A stretch of DNA of 64,000 nucleotides from Microcella sp. (lineage in GTDB: Bacteria; Actinomycetota; Actinomycetes; Actinomycetales; Microbacteriaceae), in assembly GCF_019739195.1 (NCBI RefSeq), contig NZ_JAHHDS010000003.1, forward strand, positions 372,001-436,000. The letters are read 5' to 3'. Made by a program: the position numbers and the translations under genes. Numbering within the stretch: position 1 is the first letter of the stretch; the number at the start of each line of letters is the position of its first letter. The notes under the pieces were generated by a model, which did not search any database, had not been told where the DNA came from, and saw only the letters and a program-made list of their open reading frames with translations. This document shows positions 17,145 through 24,532 of this stretch, in pieces.

Positions 17145-17449
17145 AACCAGCGGTGGAACATGCTGCCTGCCCGCTCGCTGCGTCATCTACCCCGGTGGTC
17201 GGCGCTGAGCATTGCCACGACCTCGGCCGCGAGCACCGCCGGTGGGCGGCGGCGGACGCCGAGCAGCAACCGCGGCTACGCAAGGTCGTGGAGACGACGG
17301 CGATTCGAGCGGGCATCCCGATGCCTCGCGTCGGCGTGACCGACGACCCCGCCCCCAACGCGTTCGCCGCGTCGCTCAGCCCGAAGAACGCGGTCATCGG
17401 CGTCACGACCGGAGCCCTCGACCTGCTCGGCGCAGGCGGCGAGCTGTAG
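17145..17449 (+). pseudogene. Truncated M48 (HtpX-like) protease remnant
   Basis: This piece matches 18406-19308 closely. Bases 17145-17165 match 18406-18426, and 17169-17429 match 18523-18784 at roughly 90% or better by eye. Relative to that copy it has lost 93 bases of the N-terminal membrane region and one base near 17250. It then ends at a stop just after VTTGALDLL, before the HExxH zinc site. It therefore cannot encode an active protease. Together with the other copy it flanks the collagen-like gene. Confidence 0.75.
17169..17429 (+). repeat. Direct repeat, left copy (M48 segment)
   Basis: A 261-base segment that recurs as 18523-18784 (262 bases, one indel) at roughly 90% or better. Recombination between the two copies would delete the collagen-like gene. 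Confidence 0.8.
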
Positions 17450-17467
17450 CAGCGCCGTGACCTTCGC

Positions 17468-18349
17468 TCAGCGCAACGATGACCCGAAGCTCTCGATCAT
17501 CAGCCACCCGCCGACATCTCTCATGAGAGCCCCGTCCGCCGTTAGAACATCGACGTCCACCGTCACTTCGGTGGCGTAGTCAAGCACCAGCGTCGCCTCC
17601 GTCGTGACGCTCTGGGTACCGATCTCGGTGTCGAAGGGAACCCGTGACGGGTTGTACGGCCCGTAGCCGCGGTCGGGGTAGGTCGTGGTGATCATCAGCG
17701 TTGCGTAACGGCCATAGACCAGGGATTCGAAGCTCAGCATGGTCGTCAACCGGTACAGGCCGGGCTGCAGCGTGATGGTGCCACCCCCATCCACCGACCC
17801 GATCGACGAGTCCTCTGATCCCGCGGCCCAGGTGAGAGGAAGAGAGAAGTCATCGCTCTCCGTAGCCGTAAACGCCGTCTCGGCGGTGAAATAGGCATAG
17901 TCGAGTAGCCCTGGAACGCCCCGGGGGCCTTCCGGGCCTTCCGGGCCTTCCGGGCCTTCCGGGCCCTGCTCCCCCGCAGGCCCCTGCGGCCCCTGCGGCC
18001 CGAGCGGCCCCATCGGCCCTTCCGGGCCGTCTGCCCCCAGAGCACCCGCAGTGCCTGCAGGCCCCCGAGCTCCGTCACTCCCGTCGACGCCGTCCCGCCC
18101 GTCGACCCCGTCCTGCCCATCGGCCCCGTCCTGCCCGTCGACCCCATCACGGCCATCCGCCCCGGGAGGGCCCGGCTCGCCGGTGCCCTCGACGGCCGAG
18201 GCCGGGGTGCTCGGTGCGAGCAAGATGCTGGCCCCCAGCATCCCGCCGCCGGTGGCAACCAGCGCGGTGATGACGCAGGCGATGAGAAGGGTGCGCAGGG
18301 AAACCAAAAGGCTCTCGCTTTCGTCGGGTGTGTCGACTCTAGCGATCAT
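17468..18349 (-). CDS. Collagen-like repeat surface protein
   Basis: 293 residues. One N-terminal hydrophobic segment ([24 protein letters not shown], given here only as residues about 22-45) acts as signal anchor. Residues about 57-145 form an uninterrupted Gly-X-Y collagen-like region in blocks ([29 protein letters not shown], repeated GPE). The C-terminal ~145 residues look like a beta-rich C1q/TNF-like trimer domain ([20 protein letters not shown]). Bacterial collagen-like proteins form trimeric surface filaments. It is transcribed opposite to the two M48 pieces that flank it, and repeat-length changes are likely in the near-identical GPE/GPEG codons. Confidence 0.85.
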   Translation of the reverse strand: MIARVDTPDESESLLVSLRTLLIACVITALVATGGGMLGASILLAPSTPASAVEGTGEPGPPGADGRDGVDGQDGADGQDGVDGRDGVDGSDGARGPAGTAGALGADGPEGPMGPLGPQGPQGPAGEQGPEGPEGPEGPEGPRGVPGLLDYAYFTAETAFTATESDDFSLPLTWAAGSEDSSIGSVDGGGTITLQPGLYRLTTMLSFESLVYGRYATLMITTTYPDRGYGPYNPSRVPFDTEIGTQSVTTEATLVLDYATEVTVDVDVLTADGALMRDVGGWLMIESFGSSLR

Positions 18350-18372
18350 GAGCCACGGTCGGGCGTGCGAGG

Positions 18373-18384
18373 TAGATTCACCTC
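18373..18384 (+). promoter_or_regulatory. -10 element TAGATT, leaderless start
   Basis: TAGATT at 18373-18378, six bases, then the ATG at 18385. It suggests the N-terminal M48 fragment is still transcribed. Confidence 0.45.
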
Positions 18385-18516
18385 ATGTACCGGCAGATCG
18401 CGCGCAACAAGCGGTGGAGCATCCTGCTCATCGCCCTGTTCTGCGTCGCCGTGGTCGGGCTCGGGGTGTTCAGCGCGTGGGTGGTCGGCGAGGTGTGGCC
18501 GTTCTGGCTGACGTGA
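18385..18516 (+). pseudogene. N-terminal membrane segment of an M48 protease, ended by an in-frame TGA
   Basis: 43 codons opening [19 protein letters not shown], one transmembrane helix, ending GEVWPFWLT and TGA. This opening is typical of actinobacterial HtpX-like proteases. The frame is the same as the catalytic part that resumes after the stop (frame open from 18517, with protease-like sequence SAASTAGWAAVHAEQQPRLH). The second membrane helix expected between them is not recognisable. It therefore looks like a broken 5' end of the gene whose catalytic part is at 18607-19308, unless the stop is an assembly error. Confidence 0.55.
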
Positions 18517-18522
18517 CCTTCT

Positions 18523-18784
18523 GCCCGCTCGCTGGGTCATCTACCCCAGTGGTGGGCGCTCTCCACTGCCACTAACTCGGCGGCGAGCACGGCGGGGTGG
18601 GCGGCCGTGCATGCCGAGCAGCAACCGCGGCTGCACACGGTGGTGGAGACGACGGCGATTCGGGCGGGCATCCCGAAGCCGAAGGTCGGCGTGATCGACG
18701 ACCCCGCCCCCAACGCGTTCCCCGCGTCGCTCAGCCCCAAGAACGCCGTCATCGGCGTCACGACCGGAGCCCTCGACCTGCTCG
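18523..18784 (+). repeat. Direct repeat, right copy (M48 segment)
   Basis: Partner of 17169-17429. Both begin GCCCGCTCGCTG and end GACCTGCTCG. It lies inside the larger, catalytically complete M48 copy. Confidence 0.8.
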
Positions 18785-19308
18785 ACGGCAGCGAACTCGA
18801 GGCGGTCGTCGCGCACGAGGTGGCGCACATCGTCAACCAGGATGGCCGCGTCACCCTGACGACCTTCGCCCTCGTCGGCTCGATCGCGTCGGTCGCCGGC
18901 ACGCTGCTCGTGCTCGGCTGGGCGCTCGTGCGGTCGGTGATCAGCGAGTTCAAATTCGGCCTGGGTCTCATTCTCGGGATGCTCGGGCTCGTGATGATCG
19001 TCGTCGGCACCGCCTTCGCGGCCGTGGCCTTCGTGCTCGGCCCTCTCATCAGTTCGGCTGTCTCCCGCCGCCGCGAGTTTCTGGCTGACACGAGCGGCGT
19101 AGAGCTCACGCGCTTTCCGGAGGGTCTCGTGCGGGCGCTGTCGAAGATTGCGGAGCACCTGACCACGGTGAAAGCCGCATCGTTCGAGGTGCGCGGGCTG
19201 TTCTTCGTCAACACCATCGGCAAAGGGCTGCTCGCGCAGTGGCTCGGCTCGCACCCGCCCGTGGCGGAACGGGTGGACCGACTGCGGGAGATCGGGCGCG
19301 GGTTCTAG
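18607..19308 (+). CDS. M48 (HtpX-like) zinc metalloprotease, catalytic part
   Basis: 233 residues from a GTG. It has DDPAPNAF, VTTGALDLLDGSELEAVVAHEVAHIVNQD (zinc site HEVAH), two hydrophobic segments (about 75-140), SRRREFLADTSGVELTRFP (third zinc ligand Glu) and the C-terminal SHPPVAERVDRLREIG. All catalytic residues are present. HtpX proteases degrade misfolded membrane proteins and normally start with two membrane helices. Here these are separated from this part by a TGA at 18514, so the product may be a shortened enzyme restarted at 18607 or the gene may be dead. The annotated start is therefore uncertain. Confidence 0.7.
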   Translation: MHAEQQPRLHTVVETTAIRAGIPKPKVGVIDDPAPNAFPASLSPKNAVIGVTTGALDLLDGSELEAVVAHEVAHIVNQDGRVTLTTFALVGSIASVAGTLLVLGWALVRSVISEFKFGLGLILGMLGLVMIVVGTAFAAVAFVLGPLISSAVSRRREFLADTSGVELTRFPEGLVRALSKIAEHLTTVKAASFEVRGLFFVNTIGKGLLAQWLGSHPPVAERVDRLREIGRGF

Positions 19309-19317
19309 GCCGCACCC

Positions 19318-19614
19318 CTACGCGATAGCGTAGAACGAGATCGTGAGCCCGAGCGCCCGCGCGACCTTGACGATGGTCGCAAAACTCGGGTTGCCGTCGG
19401 CGGAGAGCGCCTTGTATAGACCCTCGCGGCTCATCCCGGTGCGCCGAGCCAGCTCGCTGAGGTTTCCCGAGCGTGCGATTGCCCCGAGCGCATCCGCAAT
19501 GGCGGCGGGGTCGTCGCCACTTTCGGCAATCGTCGCTTCGAGATAGGCCGCCGCAGTCTCGATGTCGGTGAGGTAGTCGGCAGCGTCGAATCGGCTGAAA
19601 GTCTCAGTCGTCAT
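19318..19614 (-). CDS. higA: HTH antitoxin of a HigBA/COG3636 module
   Basis: 98 residues. It opens MTTETFSRFDAADYLTDIET and contains a helix-turn-helix GNLSELARRTGMSREGLYKAL followed by NPSFATIVKVARALGLTISF, the classic COG3636 addiction-module antidote. The ATG at 19614 overlaps the toxin gene by 11 bases, giving toxin-first order as in HigBA. It should bind the palindrome at 19915-19934 and neutralise the toxin. Confidence 0.88.
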   Translation of the reverse strand: MTTETFSRFDAADYLTDIETAAAYLEATIAESGDDPAAIADALGAIARSGNLSELARRTGMSREGLYKALSADGNPSFATIVKVARALGLTISFYAIA

Positions 19615-19921
19615 GCTTCTCATACCTCCACTGGTCGGCCAGACGATGTGCCCGCTTGATATCTCGTGGCTGGGTCGACTTGTCTCCCTCGCACAAAAGC
19701 AGCACCACCACGTCGCCGTGCTGCAGGTAGTACACGCGAAGACCGGGTCCGAATTCGATCCGCAGCTCCGAGACTCTCGAGCCGACGGGTCGAACATCGC
19801 CAGGGTTGCCGCGAGCGAGCCGATCGAGCCGCACCAAGACCCGTGCAATAGCGGCACGATCTCTCAGCCCAGCTAGCCACCGGTCGAACTCAGCACTTCT
19901 GCGCAGTTCGTATATTGTCAA
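19604..19921 (-). CDS. higB: RelE/HigB-like mRNA interferase toxin
   Basis: 105 residues, the COG3657 pattern: YELRRSAEFDRWLAGLRDR, VRPVGSRVSELRIEFGPGLRVYY and VVVLLLCEGDKSTQPRDIKRA. These proteins adopt the RelE fold and cleave mRNA at the ribosome. The start appears to be TTG at 19921, because the fold requires the TIYEL strand and no ATG lies nearby; the TTG overlaps the operator palindrome. It is upstream of and coupled to the antitoxin. Confidence 0.85.
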   Translation of the reverse strand: MTIYELRRSAEFDRWLAGLRDRAAIARVLVRLDRLARGNPGDVRPVGSRVSELRIEFGPGLRVYYLQHGDVVVLLLCEGDKSTQPRDIKRAHRLADQWRYEKHDD

Positions 19922-19934
19922 CTGTAGTTCACAA
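19915..19934. promoter_or_regulatory. Imperfect 20-bp palindrome, likely HigBA operator
   Basis: TTGTCAACT-GT-AGTTCACAA (19915-19934) is a palindrome with one mismatched pair, sitting at the toxin start. An operator role is expected for this family and inferred here. Confidence 0.55.
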
Positions 19935-20036
19935 CACTTCCGCGGTCAACGGAGTCCCGGCCAAGCCCTCGGCGCCACAGCGCCCTCGAGTAGGTCGTCC
20001 GAAAGGTAGCGCCGACCACCGACGGAGGGCTACGAA

Positions 20037-20999
20037 CTATGCACCGTCGCCCAACTCAGCAAACTTCGCCGCCATAGTCGGGTTACCCCGCGTCAGCTTC
20101 TTGATGGTCACCACTGTGCTTTGCCGTTGGCCAGGCGCAGGTTGCGCTCTGACCCGAGCAGGGCATCCTTCGCCTTCTGCAGCCGCTCGATCGACTTGTC
20201 GATCTCGGCGATCGCCTCGCCGAACCGCCGCAAGGCCAGGTCGTAGTTGCGCGCAAAGCCGGTCTTGAACGCGTCGAGGTCGCTCTCGTAACTCGTGATG
20301 TCAACGTTCTGCGCCTTCACCAACGCCAACTCCTGCTTGTACTGCAGCGACCCGAGCGCCGCGTGATGATCTGACGCGTCAGGCAGCGAGCGTCTCGCCG
20401 ACCATCTTGGTCGACAGCCGCGCCTTCATGTCTTTGAGCCGCTCGATCGCGTCGTCGCGATCTTTGATCTGCTGCTTGTACTTCTCTTCGAGCGCCTGCT
20501 CAGAGACTTGTCTTTCCATCGTGGCCATGGCGAGCCCGTTCTTCAGCTCGTCACGCTCGCGCTCCACCGTGCTCAGTGCTTCCTTGACGGCAAGCCGCTT
20601 CGCCTGTTCTCCGTTCTGGATGCTCGCCTTCAGCAACTCGATCTCTGACGCCTTCTTCGCCACTTCCGCTTCGAGTTTCGCGGACTCGTCGGCGAGCTTG
20701 GCGGCGAGCTTCGCCTCGGCGAGTTCGACAGCGACCTTGTTGGCGCTCTCCCCCGCGTCGAGCTTGGCCTTCAGCGCCTGAATCTCGGAGTCTTTCGCGG
20801 CCGCAGCCTTCTGCAACTCGCCGGCCGCTTTCGTCTCGGCAAGTTCGATCGCCCGCTGCTTCTCATGGTCGGCAAGCTCGAGGCGCTCGTGCAGTTGTTT
20901 CTCGAAGTCGGTGTCGCGCACCTGCTTCAGGATGTCGGCGTATCCGGCCTGGTCAATCGTGAAGGCCTTGCCGCAGTTGGGGCAGATGATCTCTTGCAT
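20037..20999 (-). pseudogene. DUF2130 protein gene, internally deleted and frameshifted
   Basis: The N-terminal ~205 codons from the ATG at 20999 are intact: MQEIICPNCGKAFTIDQAGY (zinc-knuckle-like CPNC), then a long Ala/Glu/Lys coiled coil, ending LKDMKARLSTKMVGETLAA and stop at 20379. The family normally continues for ~150 residues of nuclease-like core. Here the sequence jumps to the C-terminal ALGSLQYKQELALVKAQNVDI (about 20355 down). A frameshift near 20110 separates NLRLANGKAQ from TIKKLTRGNPTMAAKFAELG, which ends at 20037. The N-terminal part could still make a coiled-coil protein. Confidence 0.75.
20392..20440. repeat. 49-bp direct repeat, copy in the DUF2130 gene
   Basis: 47 of 49 bases match 21542-21590. 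The repeat encodes LKDMKARLSTKM-GET in both places, on the minus strand. Confidence 0.85.
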
Positions 21000-21321
21000 G
21001 GCGTGGTGTGCCTTTCGTTTCGACGATTTCGTGTGCAACTCGGTTGCGAATGGCCGCCGATTCCTTGGGCCAATCACGCGCTTCGCAAGAAACGAGGTTG
21101 ACGCCACGCCACCGATCCCAGTTGCCGTCGACCACTCGAAGCAACGAAGCGACGTCAAAGTCAGCGAGGGAAGTCCAACCTCGTTCCAGAGCAAGTTGCG
21201 TCTGCGGGAAAAGCAAAGCCGGAAGCACGCCGCGCTCCCACCAATATGCACCGATCCCAGGGAGATGAACAGAAAAGAACCGCTTAGTCGTGATCGCTAG
21301 GTTGATTAGGCTTTCGAGCAA
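20953..21321 (-). CDS. Swt1-like HEPN domain fragment
   Basis: 122 codons from a TTG. The sequence GIGAYWWERGVLPALLF, then FDVASLLRVVDGNWDRW and EARDWPKESAAIRNRVAHE, matches the Swt1-type HEPN domain; RNRVAH is the Rx4-6H ribonuclease-type motif. The last ~25 codons run over the DUF2130 start in another frame. There is no ATG or ribosome site, so it is probably a fragment of a larger HEPN protein. HEPN domains occur in toxin and phage-defence RNases, which fits the neighbouring island. Confidence 0.5.
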   Translation of the reverse strand: MLESLINLAITTKRFFSVHLPGIGAYWWERGVLPALLFPQTQLALERGWTSLADFDVASLLRVVDGNWDRWRGVNLVSCEARDWPKESAAIRNRVAHEIVETKGTPRHARDHLPQLRQGLHD

Positions 21322-21477
21322 ATCTCTGTCTTATGGTCCTTGGCGTCAGACTACATCGACGCACCTACTAGTCCACGGATTAATTTGTAGAGCCAGTGAA
21401 AGGCGCTTTCTTCCTGCGCGACGGCTGGACAACGAAGCCGCCTTGCTGCCCGACCGCGCGTCGTTATCTTTCTCGAA
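21322..21477. other. No gene seen
   Basis: The stretch between the HEPN fragment and the DUF2130 core fragment has lower GC and no plausible gene. Together with its neighbours it looks like degraded DNA at the island edge. Confidence 0.5.
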
Positions 21478-21590
21478 CTACGCCTTCGAAAACGCCGTGG
21501 CGCGAATGTGGTTGAACTCGGTCTCGCAGTGCTGCTCAAGTGTCTCGCCGAACATCTTGGTCGAGAGCCGCGCCTTCATGTCTTTGAGCC
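21478..21590 (-). pseudogene. DUF2130 core fragment (duplicate)
   Basis: On the minus strand this encodes LKDMKARLSTKMFGETL followed by EQHCETEFNHIRATAFSKA and a stop. It is the part of DUF2130 that is missing from 20037-20999, overlapping it by the 49-bp repeat. It is preceded by unrelated sequence and has no start, so it is a remnant. Confidence 0.75.
21542..21590. repeat. 49-bp direct repeat, second copy
   Basis: Partner of 20392-20440, 1150 bases away in the same orientation. Confidence 0.85.
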
Positions 21591-21730
21591 ACCGGAGACT
21601 GCCCCCGTGACGCCAGACCTGGCTGGGATAGCGCTGATCGAGAGACTCATGAAGTAGCGCGAGAGCCGGGGGCCCTGCCAGCCCCAGACAAATAATGACT
21701 CCTCCGCGCTTTCTGCCCATTCCGTGAGCG

Positions 21731-24532
21731 TCAGAAGGACCGACCACCTGCCGTGAGCCACACCAGGTCGTCGAAGGCGGCCTCCTTGGCGTGATCGTGA
21801 TCGCACGCGAAGTGATTCGCTCGGATGTCCTCGGCGACACCTTCAACCTTCGCCTTGATGTCAGCTACGAGGTCAGGGCTCACGGGATCGTTCGTAGATT
21901 TGCCCTGTTCATCAAGGTTCAGGATCTGAACGCGATCAGCGTCCACTCCGGTGAGCTGTTGGTAGCCAAGCGCGTAGATCGATAGCTGGTCCTTTGTCAC
22001 ACTCTCTGACTGCGAATCCTTCGTGGACTTGAAATCCACGATTGCGGTCTCACCGGTCTCGAGCGACTTGATCAGGTCGATACGGCCGTTGACGGTGACG
22101 CCGGGAGAAATCTCGACTTCGATGACCTTCTCTGAGTGGATTGTTCGCGTGAGATCTGCACCATGCCGGTCGAAGTAACGCTCGACGGCATCGACTGCTG
22201 CGCGTCGGAGCTCCGCTCGCAGCGTCGGGTAGGCATACGGGGTGTGCAGGTGTCGGTCAACGAGCCACTCCGCCTCTGACCGGTCAGGAATATCGCCGGC
22301 AAGCGCCCTCTTGTGCATCTCGGCGAGAGCGTCATGTAGCCCCTTGCCGTAGCCGAGTGCCTCATGAATTGGCGGATTGAAGCCGTACATGAATCGGAGC
22401 TTGAACTGGTAGGGACATTCGATCAAGTACTTCAGTTCGGAGAACGACACCCCGATGTTGGGGGTATCCCTCTTGGGCGTCGGGTCGAGTCGAGCCGCAG
22501 TGGGAAGTCCCTCGTCCGTTGTGGACATCCAAGTTGAAGCGGTGCAGTGAAGGTAAAGGGCAGAAGCTCGTCGATACATAGCCGAGTCGCCCGGGGAGTA
22601 GGTGCAGTAGAGGTACTTCTGGGCCCTAGTAACCGCGACGTAGAAGAGTCGCGTCTCGTCCGACGGGTTCGTCTTGTATCGAGCGCCGTTCGGAACCGCC
22701 TCGATCGGAATGATGTGGGGGATCGTTTGCGTGCCGCCGGGCGCCTTCATCGGGAAGCGGTTGGCGCGAAGAAACGGCACGAAGACAGCTGGCCATTGGA
22801 GTCCCTTGGCGCGGTGAACTGTGGAGATCACTACGGCGTCGGGAGCGACGTAGCCGGCGTCTTCGTCCGACTCCTCGTAGACGTTCGGGGCCTGGAAGGT
22901 CAGGAATCCTTCGAAGGACTCATACTTACGCGCGGGGTCCGAGGAGAAATGGATCGCCTCGAAATCGGAAATCACCTGCGAGAACTTGCCGAGCTGGTAC
23001 ATGACGAGCTCGGCCCGTCTCGAGTCCGCAGGAGCGATCGTTCCTTCGTGCAGGTCGAGAGCTTCCAGGAATTTCAAGAAGAGCCGCTGGATGTTGTAAG
23101 CGCCCCACGCGGTGCTCCTTGTGAAGTCGGCGCCGTCATCGAGCACCTTCATCGCGTCTGGCCAAAGAGACGGGCCTGGAACGAGCGATGCCGCATCCCA
23201 CAGGTCGCGGAGCTCAGGCTCGCCAATCTTCCCGAGCACGTAACGGAAGATCCCCACGCAGGCTTGAATCTCGACTCCATCGAAGAGCCGCGCAAGACCC
23301 TTGATGATGAAGGGAACATTCAGTCGGCGGAACTCGTCGACTAGTGCGTCGGCGTCTTTTACCGACCGGAATAGGACCGCACAGTCAGACCATGAGAGGC
23401 CACGCGGTTCGCTGGTGGGGCGATCCTGGAACGGCACTCCCTGAAGGCCCTGGATCCGCTCGGCGATCCAGGCCGCCTCCTCGCGAGCGTCCTCGAACTG
23501 GAGGGCGAGCATGTCGCCGCGTTCCCAGATCTGGTGCGAGGCGTAAAGCATCTTCTTCGTCAGCCTCTCGGCAGAATCAAGTCTCTCGGCCACCGAACGG
23601 CCCAGCTCGACAATGCCCTTCGATGAGCGGAAGTTCTCTTCGAGTCGGATCGACCGGACGCCCGCGTATCGGGAGGTGAAGTCAATGATGTTGCGCACCT
23701 CGGATCCGCGCCATTGATAAATCGTCTGATCGTCATCACCGACGACGCAGAGGTTCGCGCCAAAGTGAACGAGTCGCTGGACGAGCTTCTCCTGAATCGG
23801 GTTTACGTCCTGATACTCGTCAACGATCACGAACTTGACGTCGAGTTCAATGTGATCCCGCAATGACTGCTCTGCAGTATCGAGAGTGAGGCCGGTCTGG
23901 GATCGCTCCAGAAACCGGACGGCCTCCACCATCATTGACGTATAGTCAAAATAGCGATGCTCAGTTAGCAGGTTCTGATAAGACGCGAGCGAAGCCTTGA
24001 CCGCGTCAGGAACTAGCCCGAAGGTGACGTCGTCTTCCTGAAGGACAGAGAGTGCGCCCTTGTAGTAACGGGTGTCCTTGAATCGGGACAATGTGGCTAC
24101 GTTCCCGCCAACGGTCTTCGTGCAGGTAGTCAGTCCAGACTTCACACTCATCCGATCGATTAGCAGCTGCTGCGTAGTGTCGGTGAGCACTCCGTACTTG
24201 AAAGTCTCTGGTATGTACGTCTGGAGCATGTCGAGGCAGTAGCCGTGCATGGTGCCGACGTACATTTCGGCCATGCCGACTATGTCCGGAATCGCCGTGT
24301 TGACCGTGCGGTGAATGCGCTCTTTCAACTCTGCCGCGGCTTTTTCGGTGAACGTGAAGGCGATGACGTTCCTTGGCTGAACGCCCGGCTGCTGGAGAAT
24401 GTTCGCGATCCGTTGGGCGAGTACCTCAGTCTTCCCAGACCCGGCGCAGGCGATGAGCTGTAGGGGGTTTGACACCTCAGAGATCGCATCCGCCTGGGCG
24501 GTCGTGAATCCAATCGATGCTGGCATGGTCAC
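21731..24532 (-). CDS. UvrD/Rep-family helicase with C-terminal PD-(D/E)XK nuclease
   Basis: 933 residues. Superfamily 1A motifs: LIACAGSGKTEVLAQRI (Walker A), AFTFTEKAAAELKERI (Ia), FVIVDEYQDVNPIQ (II), VVGDDDQTIYQWRG (III), LEENFRSS (IV), STVHRAKGLQWPAVFVPF (V) and LFYVAVTRAQKYLY (VI). The last ~250 residues are a RecB-like nuclease: FSELKYLIECPYQFKLRF opens it and AIVDFKSTKD holds the catalytic Asp and Lys. The GTG at 24532 overlaps the Res stop (GTGA), so it is the third gene of the mod-res operon. AddA- or Gabija-type partners act on DNA ends; here it likely degrades or processes foreign DNA with the Mod-Res pair, which is inference. Confidence 0.85.
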   Translation of the reverse strand: MTMPASIGFTTAQADAISEVSNPLQLIACAGSGKTEVLAQRIANILQQPGVQPRNVIAFTFTEKAAAELKERIHRTVNTAIPDIVGMAEMYVGTMHGYCLDMLQTYIPETFKYGVLTDTTQQLLIDRMSVKSGLTTCTKTVGGNVATLSRFKDTRYYKGALSVLQEDDVTFGLVPDAVKASLASYQNLLTEHRYFDYTSMMVEAVRFLERSQTGLTLDTAEQSLRDHIELDVKFVIVDEYQDVNPIQEKLVQRLVHFGANLCVVGDDDQTIYQWRGSEVRNIIDFTSRYAGVRSIRLEENFRSSKGIVELGRSVAERLDSAERLTKKMLYASHQIWERGDMLALQFEDAREEAAWIAERIQGLQGVPFQDRPTSEPRGLSWSDCAVLFRSVKDADALVDEFRRLNVPFIIKGLARLFDGVEIQACVGIFRYVLGKIGEPELRDLWDAASLVPGPSLWPDAMKVLDDGADFTRSTAWGAYNIQRLFLKFLEALDLHEGTIAPADSRRAELVMYQLGKFSQVISDFEAIHFSSDPARKYESFEGFLTFQAPNVYEESDEDAGYVAPDAVVISTVHRAKGLQWPAVFVPFLRANRFPMKAPGGTQTIPHIIPIEAVPNGARYKTNPSDETRLFYVAVTRAQKYLYCTYSPGDSAMYRRASALYLHCTASTWMSTTDEGLPTAARLDPTPKRDTPNIGVSFSELKYLIECPYQFKLRFMYGFNPPIHEALGYGKGLHDALAEMHKRALAGDIPDRSEAEWLVDRHLHTPYAYPTLRAELRRAAVDAVERYFDRHGADLTRTIHSEKVIEVEISPGVTVNGRIDLIKSLETGETAIVDFKSTKDSQSESVTKDQLSIYALGYQQLTGVDADRVQILNLDEQGKSTNDPVSPDLVADIKAKVEGVAEDIRANHFACDHDHAKEAAFDDLVWLTAGGRSF

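Noticed and set aside
17945-18005. Repeat run GGGCCTTCC as an independent repeat element
   Set aside because: It is the DNA of the Gly-Pro-Glu units in the collagen-like protein.
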